Shown piece after piece: positions 1-7,900 of a stretch of DNA of 16,045 nucleotides. The position numbers and the translations under genes were made by a program. The notes under the pieces were generated by a model. The model saw only the letters and a list, made by a program, of their open reading frames with translations, was not told the DNA's origin and did no database searches. The DNA lies in assembly GCA_001275005.1 (NCBI GenBank), contig JWZX01001279.1:1-16045 (forward strand), written 5' to 3'. The stretch is from Chrysochromulina tobinii. Lineage: Eukaryota; Haptophyta; Prymnesiales; Chrysochromulinaceae. Position 1 is the first letter of the stretch; every line of letters begins with the position of its first letter.

Positions 1-1
1 G

Positions 2-3000
2 CTGCTCCAGGCGAAGCTGCGCGATGCACCTGACGCGTTCGCGTCGCACTGGAACTGGGTCGACGCGTACCTCAGCCTCACTGAGAGGCCCGAGGTGCAC
101 CGCTTGCTGCGCCAGGCGATGATGGCGCGGCGAGCGCTGCTCCTCCTCGACGGGCTCGACGAGGCGGGCACCAAGCGCGCCGAGATTGAGCAGCAAGTCG
201 TCGAGGTGCTGGCACCGCAGGGCCACGTGATGCTCTGCACCTCGCGGCCGGCGGGCGTGGACGAGGCGCGCTTTTCCGGCTTCCACTTGCTGAAGCTGGC
301 GCCGCTGACCGAGGCGCAGCAGGAGCAGGCGCTGCTGCAGCGGCTGGGGAATGAGGGGGACGTGAGGCAGGTGATGACCTTTGTCGAGCGCATGCCAACG
401 AGCACGGACCCTGCTGCGCCGACAATGCGGCATCGCGTCACGGCCAACCCGCTGATGCTCTCGATGGTCGCGTCGGTCTTCGAGATCCGCAAAGGGCTGG
501 GCATGCCGAAGACGGTCGCCGAGCTGTACGCGTTCGCATCGGACGCGATGCTCGCGCGCGGCGGCGTCGTGACGGCAGAAGTGCGCACGCTGCTGGAAGT
601 TGTGTTCTTCGAGGCGCACGTGGCGCAGGCGCGCGTGATCACCGAGGTGCAGCTCCTCCGCGCGGCGCTGGGCGCCTTTGCGCCGCCGGGGACGCTCGCC
701 AACCTGGATGCGAAGGTGGCGAAGATGTCGAAGGTGTCGAACCTCTTCAAGACGTTCAAGGGCCGGCCGGAGAAGGGCCACTACGTGGAGCTGCTGGATG
801 GCGCGTGGAAGGGCCAACACGGCGTGATCGTCGAGTACGACAAATCAAGCACTCAATATAAGGTCAAGCTGGCGGACGGCACAACGGGGTGGCTGTACCC
901 CAAGAAGCTCGCATCGTCCGGGCTGGATGAAGCTGCTTGCCGGGCGCACATGGACGCGGAGCGCCTTCCTGCCCTGGACTGCGCGGTCCAGGCGCTGCGC
1001 GATGAGGAGCGGGCGGCGGTCGCGCAGGTTCGCGAGCGATTGGGGCAGGATAGGCTCCCTCTTCTCAGCCTGCTGCAGGTCGAGCCGCTCCAGATGCAGT
1101 CGGCGCACCTGTCCTTCCAGGAGTTTTTTTCCGCGCAGGCCATCTGCTCGGGCAAGTACCGCCTCCCTGAGGGGTCGCCGCCACCGTGGCAATGGCCGGC
1201 GTTTTGGGCCAACGCGGTCACGCTCGGCAGCGAGATGGGCGACGCCTTTGGCAAGGGGCTGAAGCAGACGGCCGGGGTGGATGATGAGCTCGACCTGAGC
1301 AAGAAGCTATTTGGGGGAGATCGGCCGACGATGGTCGCTGCCGTGGCGCAGCTGATGCGTGGGCTGGTGTCGCTCAGCCTGCGAGGGAACGAGTTGACTG
1401 ATGGCGAGGGTGTGAAGATGGTCGAGGCGCTCCAGGCGAACACGAGGCTGAGGCAGCTCGACTTGGGTGGCAACGAGCTCGGCGTGGGGAGCGGCAAGGC
1501 GATGGTCGAGGCGCTCAAGACGAACACGACCTTTCGCACGGTCATGTTGGACGGCGCCGTTCTCTCGATCGCAGAGCTCACTCTGCTCAAGAACAGCCTG
1601 GACGTTGAGTCGGCCACGATGCTCGCCAAGATCGGCGCGGAGAGGGGCATCATGCTCTCGGGCATGAAACGCGACCAGACGAAGGCCGACTTCTCGAGCA
1701 GGGGCCTGCAACCCGCCGACGCTATCCTGATCGGGTCAGACCTGCAGTTCATGGCGGTATTGACCTCGGTGGACCTCCAGTACAACTCCATCGGCTACGA
1801 TGGTGCCAAGGCGATCGCGGAGGCGCTGAAGGTCAACGCGGTGGTTACCACCCTCAACCTCGGGAACAACTCCATCGGGGTTGAGAGTGCCATCGTGATC
1901 GTGGAGGCGCTGAAGGTCAACACGGTGATGACCACCCTCTTCCTCTCAAACAACAGCATCGGGGATGAGGGTGCCAGGGCGATCGCGGAGGCGCTGAAGG
2001 TCAATGCGGTCCTGACCAAGCTCTGGCTCGGGGGCAACGAGATCGGGGACGTGGGTGCCAAGGCTATCGCTGATGCCCTCAAGTCAGGCATGGCGGTCTT
2101 GACCACCCTGAGCCTGTACTCCAACAACATCGGCGACTACGGAGCCAAGGCGATCGCGGAGGCGCTGAAGATCAACGCGATGGTGACCACCCTCTACCTC
2201 GGGAACAACTCCATCGTCACAGCACGCGAGAGGGTCGGGAGCTTGTTCGGAGTCTCCCCCTTGGTCATGGAGCGCGAGGGTGCGACGACGGGGAACGCCG
2301 CTGCCTCCGATCAACAAAGCCAAGAGAACGACGCCCAGATTCAGGAGGCTGCGCAGGCCCTACAGGATGAGCGCAGTTTCGGACGCGTCGTTGCCATGGC
2401 TCCTGTCAGTCAGTACACAGCTGACGAAGGGAAGTCCGCCTGCACTACGATCGCCTGCTTTGGAGCGCTCGAAATGCTCCAGAGGCTTTGCACGTTTGGT
2501 GTGGGCCTAGTTGCGCAACCTGGCAGCCTTGCTTTGAGCCCTCCACACCTCAACTCAGCTGAGCTTGCAGATGCGCTTGTTCGGGTGGTCAAACAGGGAG
2601 TGGACGCTCACGTTCGAGCGCTCAGCCATAATCCAGCATCTCAGCACCGCTCTTCAAGCGAAGTCATGGATGCGTTACCTGCGACTCACGAGCTGCGACA
2701 GAAACTATTCCGCGGCACTTGCAGCGAATACTTGCTGTCAGGCAACGAAGATGATCGGGCAGCGTGCTTCATGCAAGCGCTTCAGCCGCCGGCTGCACCG
2801 CACACGGCAGCCAGCTACGTGCTTACGAAGCCGCCGGAGACGGTGCTTTGCGTCATCGGAGCAGACACCAGTACACCGTGTTTTATGTTGGACTTGCACC
2901 CGAACTCGTCGCGCAGGCTGGCTGGTGCCCATGTTTTGCGCTTTGACTGCGTGCAATCCTTGTGCACCGCGCTCTGTCGCCGCTTTCCGGTGGTGCACCT

Positions 3001-3874
3001 CCCTGATGTGGATCCGGGGGACTGGCAGCTGGCATACATGCGCCAATTCAGCGCGATGCCGCTGATGCTGACAATACCGCTGACCGACAACGAGCGCAAC
3101 TTGATGCAGTGCCAATGCATGCAGGATGGAGAGCTGATGGTCGATCCAGTTCTTGCTGTGGATGGGCATACATACGAGCGTGAATACATCTTGCAGCACT
3201 TTGAAGCCGAGCGCGAGCGCATTGCTGCTACGCATCAGCCTGCTCACGTACAAGTTCGTCACAACATCAACTCACCGCAGGGAGGCCAAATACTTGTTGA
3301 GCTGCTCGTTCCCAACCGGTTCGCTCTGACCGCGATTCAACAGGCGGTAGAAGGCGGGCGCATTGGTGATGGCGAAGTGTGCGATTGGCGTGAGCGCCGT
3401 GAAGCGGTGGTGCGTCAACGGGCTCAAGGTGGTCTAGGTGGTCAAGGTGGTTTAGGTGGTCAAGGTGAGGCCGTCCTGGCGTTGCAAAAGGAGTTTGCTG
3501 TCCTGTTGCCACCCGAGCGGCCCCGGTCACGCCTCAAGGAGGGCTTCTTGATCATCTCTGCAACCGCCGCACGGATGCTCCGCGGTGGTACATGGTGCTG
3601 TTCAAGGACCGGCTCAGCTGGTACAGGAATGACTCGAAGAAATGACTCGACCCCGATCGTGGTGCCGGTCGCCGTCGCGCTTTCCGCGCCTACCGCGCCT
3701 ACCGCGCCTCCCGCATCAGACGACGGCGTCGAGATGCTCGCCGCCATGTTCCCGACATATGACAAGGAGATCCTCTCGATCATCCTCGCCGACCACAGCA
3801 ACAATGTGGAGGCGGCCATGGATCAGCTGGTGCTGCTGACTCGAGACCAGTTGACCCTGACGTCTCCCAGTTGA
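2..3874 (+). CDS. NLR-like protein, 3' part: NACHT - KOW-like - LRR - papain-like Cys/His domain - U-box - CUE
   Basis: The frame is open from the left edge, so the true start and the P-loop lie outside the window; the GTG at 95 is internal. Numbered from base 2, about 1290 residues remain. The NACHT core shows Walker B (LLLLDGLDE, residues 46-54), a sensor-like CTSRPAG and the LSFQEFF motif typical of NACHT proteins. A KOW/SH3-like stretch lies at about 259-303. Ribonuclease-inhibitor-type LRRs of 28 residues span bases 1365-2216. A domain at about 800-1000 has a Gln (804), a Cys in KSACTTIA (814) and a His in LDLHPN (966), which suggests a papain-like protease or deubiquitinase fold. The U-box (about 1034-1119) has DPV, DGHTYER and a late VPNRFAL. 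The CUE domain (about 1243-1279) has MFP and a Leu pair. Inferred role: a cytosolic sensor coupled to ubiquitin. NACHT, LRR, U-box and CUE are well supported; the protease-like call is tentative. No intron is needed, but a PH-like segment is broken near 3580. Confidence 0.85.
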   Translation: MLQAKLRDAPDAFASHWNWVDAYLSLTERPEVHRLLRQAMMARRALLLLDGLDEAGTKRAEIEQQVVEVLAPQGHVMLCTSRPAGVDEARFSGFHLLKLAPLTEAQQEQALLQRLGNEGDVRQVMTFVERMPTSTDPAAPTMRHRVTANPLMLSMVASVFEIRKGLGMPKTVAELYAFASDAMLARGGVVTAEVRTLLEVVFFEAHVAQARVITEVQLLRAALGAFAPPGTLANLDAKVAKMSKVSNLFKTFKGRPEKGHYVELLDGAWKGQHGVIVEYDKSSTQYKVKLADGTTGWLYPKKLASSGLDEAACRAHMDAERLPALDCAVQALRDEERAAVAQVRERLGQDRLPLLSLLQVEPLQMQSAHLSFQEFFSAQAICSGKYRLPEGSPPPWQWPAFWANAVTLGSEMGDAFGKGLKQTAGVDDELDLSKKLFGGDRPTMVAAVAQLMRGLVSLSLRGNELTDGEGVKMVEALQANTRLRQLDLGGNELGVGSGKAMVEALKTNTTFRTVMLDGAVLSIAELTLLKNSLDVESATMLAKIGAERGIMLSGMKRDQTKADFSSRGLQPADAILIGSDLQFMAVLTSVDLQYNSIGYDGAKAIAEALKVNAVVTTLNLGNNSIGVESAIVIVEALKVNTVMTTLFLSNNSIGDEGARAIAEALKVNAVLTKLWLGGNEIGDVGAKAIADALKSGMAVLTTLSLYSNNIGDYGAKAIAEALKINAMVTTLYLGNNSIVTARERVGSLFGVSPLVMEREGATTGNAAASDQQSQENDAQIQEAAQALQDERSFGRVVAMAPVSQYTADEGKSACTTIACFGALEMLQRLCTFGVGLVAQPGSLALSPPHLNSAELADALVRVVKQGVDAHVRALSHNPASQHRSSSEVMDALPATHELRQKLFRGTCSEYLLSGNEDDRAACFMQALQPPAAPHTAASYVLTKPPETVLCVIGADTSTPCFMLDLHPNSSRRLAGAHVLRFDCVQSLCTALCRRFPVVHLPDVDPGDWQLAYMRQFSAMPLMLTIPLTDNERNLMQCQCMQDGELMVDPVLAVDGHTYEREYILQHFEAERERIAATHQPAHVQVRHNINSPQGGQILVELLVPNRFALTAIQQAVEGGRIGDGEVCDWRERREAVVRQRAQGGLGGQGGLGGQGEAVLALQKEFAVLLPPERPRSRLKEGFLIISATAARMLRGGTWCCSRTGSAGTGMTRRNDSTPIVVPVAVALSAPTAPTAPPASDDGVEMLAAMFPTYDKEILSIILADHSNNVEAAMDQLVLLTRDQLTLTSPS
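1365..2216 (+). repeat. In-gene LRR array with 84-bp units
   Basis: These are 28-residue leucine-rich repeats of the ribonuclease-inhibitor/NOD type. An older, degenerate pair lies at 1365-1560. Five much more alike units run from about 1760 to 2216, sharing AIAEALKVNA and LGNNSIGD-type segments. Near-identity at the DNA level across the last five units suggests recent expansion by unequal exchange. This is the likely ligand-sensing part of the protein. Confidence 0.85.
3421..3468 (+). repeat. Coding minisatellite, Gly-Leu-Gly-Gly-Gln
   Basis: A short G-rich tandem repeat of about 18 bp encodes GGLGGQGGLGGQG in the linker between the U-box and the C-terminal part. It is in frame and is probably a flexible, length-variable linker. 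Confidence 0.8.
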
Positions 3875-4810
3875 CCCTGCGATTCGGGAGCAGTTGCGGC
3901 AATTTGCGGCCACGAGCTACGCACCCAGAGCTGAGCATGCTGCATTCTGGATGGTCTTCGTTGGCATGTATGGATGGTTGCTCGCCGTGTGCAGTGGTCG
4001 CCGGTTTTCTCAGCAGGATACCGGTCCGGTCACGGCTCGACATCAGAAGTCTATAGACGTATAGAGGTAGCTACGCACACGGCCGTACCGATAGATTCAA
4101 GATTCTACATTAAACTAATGATAGAAGATAGATACACGTTCTACATAAACGCAACACGCGCGAACCGGCGTTTTTCCGGCGACCGGGCCGACGCGGACAG
4201 CTCGGCCCCGTGCTCATAAAATTTTCATAACAACTTTCGCACTTCGGGAGTTTCGCATTTCCGTTCGGGAGTCCGGTCACTTGCCGCCGCCGATGGCGCA
4301 TGGGCATCCTCCGCGCAGGCCGCAGCTCGAGAGCTCCAGAGCCGGGGCCCGCCCACAAAGTGCCACACGCGTTGCCCCCCCACGCTCTCGCCCATGGCTT
4401 TCGCCACAACCACACTTTCAGCGATCGCCACACTCCTCACGCCCTACTCACGCCCACCACAGAACATACAGCGCTGTCCACTCGCAGCAAGAGCCAAAAG
4501 TCCCTTAACATGCGCAGCCTAGTCGTCCCAATCTACATATCATCGTGCTCCTCCCAGCAAGATGTTCGCCAAAATACATATCAGATTCGCCACCGCATCA
4601 TACCCGGCTCCAGGCCAGCAGCATGCACCTATAAGTGTGACTTGCCTAATTCCGCCACGTTGATGTGCTAACAGCGATCTGGTCCAATCTCGCCTTCCAT
4701 TCTCGCCTTCAATTCACAGCGATCTGGTCCAATCTCGCCGATGGACGAGACTCGTCCTCGGTATCCGTGCAGCCGTGATGCCATTCACGCCTTCCATTAA
4801 CGCCTTCCAT
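3875..4810. other. Non-coding region between convergent 3' ends
   Basis: I see no convincing gene here; open frames are short with no recognisable motif. Bases 4030-4160 and 4215-4235 are AT-richer than the surroundings. A 12-bp direct repeat (CAGTTGACCCTG, 3848-3859 and 3869-3880) straddles the NLR stop codon, and the second copy supplies the TGA. Bases 4673-4739 hold two copies of AGCGATCTGGTCCAATCTCG. Bases 4788-4832 hold a run of CATTCACGCCTTC-like units. Confidence 0.6.
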
Positions 4811-4919
4811 TCACGCCTTCCATCCATCGAAGGTGTGAATGGACCACGTCGCCTCGGACCGCTCTGGCTGAGACCACTGCAGACGACTCCATACTGATGA
4901 AGGAGGCATTTATTGGTCA

Positions 4920-7900
4920 TCAGTGGCCATCAGTGGGCACTGATGACCACGCGGACGACTCCATACTGGCCGTCTCCATCTCGTCGTCCGATGCATTCCG
5001 AGACGCCGCCTGCCGTTTGAGGGCATCGGCCATCCGAACACGGCGCACAATACCACCGGTCATCGCGCAACTGATCGTCTCCATCGCGCCATGGGCTGCC
5101 GAAGCGGCGGGCACCCCTGCCGAGGGAGCGGCAGACGAAGGGGATGTACCCGAGATAGTGGCCGAGATAGTGGCCGAGGGAGCGGCAGCCGACGGAGATG
5201 TACCCGAGATAGTGGCCGAGATAGTGGCCGAGGAGGCAGAGGCCGAGGGGGCGGTGGCCGAGGACAGAGACACACGAAGTTTGGCGGTGGCCGGTGCGCT
5301 GACCGTGAGGCTCTGCATGCATCGGGGGACAGCAGCGCGGGCCATCTCCTCCCGAAGCGCGAGATCGGCGGCGGCCTCGTTTGCATGCGTCTCTGCGATG
5401 GAGGCGAGCAGGTCGTTGATCATCCGTCGCTGCTCCGTGACGAAGGCGAAGATCTGGCCGTGGAAGTAGCCCTGATGAAGGAGACAATCAGTGGTCATCA
5501 GTAGCCATCAGTGGCCATCAGTGGCGATCAGTGGCGATCAGTGTTGATCAGTAGCCATCAGTGGCCATCAGTGGCCATCATGGCCATCAGTGTTCATCAG
5601 TGTTCATCAGTAGTGGCCATCAGAGGTCATCAGCACGCACCTCGTGGTACTCGACTTGCATGCGCGGCGCACGCTTCATAGGCGCTAAATGCTTCTCATC
5701 GGCTGCTAAAGCCTGCTGCCACTCCAGCAGCTGTCGACGCACCTGATGAGGGCGGCAATCAGAGGTCATCAGCATGCACTCGGAGATGCAATCACATCGG
5801 CTGCCACTCCAGCAGCTGTCGACGCACCTGATGAGGGCGGCAATCAGAGGTCATCAGCATGCACTCGGAGATGCAATCACATCGGCTGCCACTCCAGCAG
5901 CTGTCGACGCACCTGATGAGGAAAGCAATCAGACGCAGTCAGCGGCCGCCATCAGTAGTAGCTGTCGGCGCACCTCGTGCACGTCGGCGACGGTGTCCCG
6001 CCCTTCGAGGATCACGATCGACTTGCAAGGGACATCTGACGGCGCCAAGTAGTGATTGGCCCACCAGAAGCGTCGACGAAATGCGTCCTGCAGGGAGGCA
6101 ATTAGCATGCAATGAGGGAGGCACTCAGCATGCAATGAGGGAGGCACTCAGCATGCAATGAGGGAGGGCCATCAGCATGCAATGAGGGAGGCACTCATCA
6201 TGCAATGAGGGAGGCCCTCAGAGGGAGGTCCCCCGACGCACCTGCAGCGAGAGCTCGAGTGTGGCGCCCATCTTCTGCGCGTAGTGCACCCAGTTGTCGC
6301 CAAACGTCTTGTGGCTGAACACCGGCTCCGCGAGCAGAAAGTTGGACACGATCGCCGACGTGTGCAGCTGGAAGCAGATCGGGTCGACCATCGTGAATGC
6401 GACTGCCACCTCCGGTGCCTTTTTGAGGATCGCGGCGAGGACTGCCGTCCCAAACGAGTGGCTGACGAACCCCGCCCTCGAAGCGCCGCACTGGCTGAGC
6501 ATCTCGCGCACCTGATGAGGGAGGCAATCAGAGGTCATCATCAGAGGTCAACATATGAAGTCATCATCGAGCATCTCGCGCAACTGACGAGGGAGGCAAT
6601 CAGAGGTCATCAGCATGCACTCGGAGATGCAATCACGCACCTGGCCCGCGATCTCGCTTGGCGTGGGCGGCCATCAGAGGTCATCAGCATGCACTCGGAG
6701 ATGCAATCACGCACCTGGCCCGCGATCTCGCTCGGCGTGGGCGGCCGGTGTGCAAACGTAACCGCCGGGATGGACGAGAGGGAGCACTGTGGAAAGAGAG
6801 GCACGATGATTGCGCCGCGGGTGCACCACGCCAAATGCAGGATGAAGACGCAATAGGGGAGCAGACCGCCGACGCCATGCAGGACGACGATGGGCGTCAT
6901 CGTGGGCGCGCTCGGGTCCGAGCGAGAGAGCCGAGGGGGAAGGTACCTGATGAGGGAGGCAATCAGCGGTCATCAGAGGTCATCAGAGGTCATCAGAGAG
7001 CCGAGGATGGCAGTACTCGAGCCTATCAGTGGTCATCAGAGGTCATCAGAGGTCATCAGAGAGCCGAGGTGGGGGCAGGTACCAGTACTCGAGGCGCTGC
7101 TCGTCGTTCTCGCCGCGGGAGCAACGGAGTTCCAAGCCCACACGCCGGTACACCCACCTGATGAGGGAGGTCATTAGCATGCGCTCAGAGATGCAATCAG
7201 CATGGAATCTGATGCAATCAGCATGGAATCAGATGCAATCAGATGCAATCAGCATGCAATCAGCATGCAATCAGATGCAATCACGGACGCCGGCACTCGC
7301 GCCAGATGATCGCCCCGATCGTCTGATGAGGAAGACACTCAGCAGGCACTCAGCAGGCACTCAGCATGGCACTCAGCATGGCACTCAGCATGGCACTCAG
7401 CATGGCACTCAGCATGCGCTCATACGCACCAGATGATCCCCTCGAGCGTCTGCATGTACAGATAGTACACGAGAGGCTTGTTGCATGCTTCCAGCCCGTC
7501 GAAGACGTAGCTCGCGATGCAGCGCAGCTGCGGGTTGCGCCCTTCTGGCAGCCGCTTGCCCAGCACCTGCGGGAGATTGGGCGAGGTCCAGTCAAGGGTG
7601 CCCGAATCAGTCGCAATCAGTGGCAATCAGCATGCAATGAGCGCACCGCCTCGACCATCTGGACCATCGACTCGATCAATGAGGGAGGCAATCAGCATGC
7701 AATGAGGGAGGCAATCAGCATGCGATGAGCGCACCGCCTCGACCATCTGGACCATCGACTCGATCAATGAGGGAGGCAATCAGCATGCAATGAGGGAGGC
7801 AATCAGCATGCAATGAGCGCACCGCCTCGACCATCTGGACCATCGACTCGATCACGGCGCACTTCGCCTCGCCCAGGTCCGCCAGATGCGAGTTGTAGAT

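Noticed and set aside
95-97. GTG as start codon of the NLR-like gene
   Set aside because: The same frame is open to the left edge and the P-loop is missing, so the gene simply continues out of the window.
853-1791. Minus-strand open frame of about 312 codons opposite the NLR gene
   Set aside because: It overlaps well-conserved NACHT and LRR coding sequence and is Ser/Arg-rich without motifs; an effect of high GC.
4897-5469. Plus-strand open frame of about 190 codons with EIVAE repeats
   Set aside because: The minus strand here is the last hydrolase exon, with a matching splice acceptor and a catalytic His region. The plus-strand reading is the complement of its repeat.
5480-7850. Regular short repeats with unique-looking spacers, as in a CRISPR array
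   Set aside because: The repeats vary in length (10, 12, 23, 74, 85, 88 bp), lie between coding exons of one gene, and carry splice signals. No cas genes are present and the DNA is eukaryotic.
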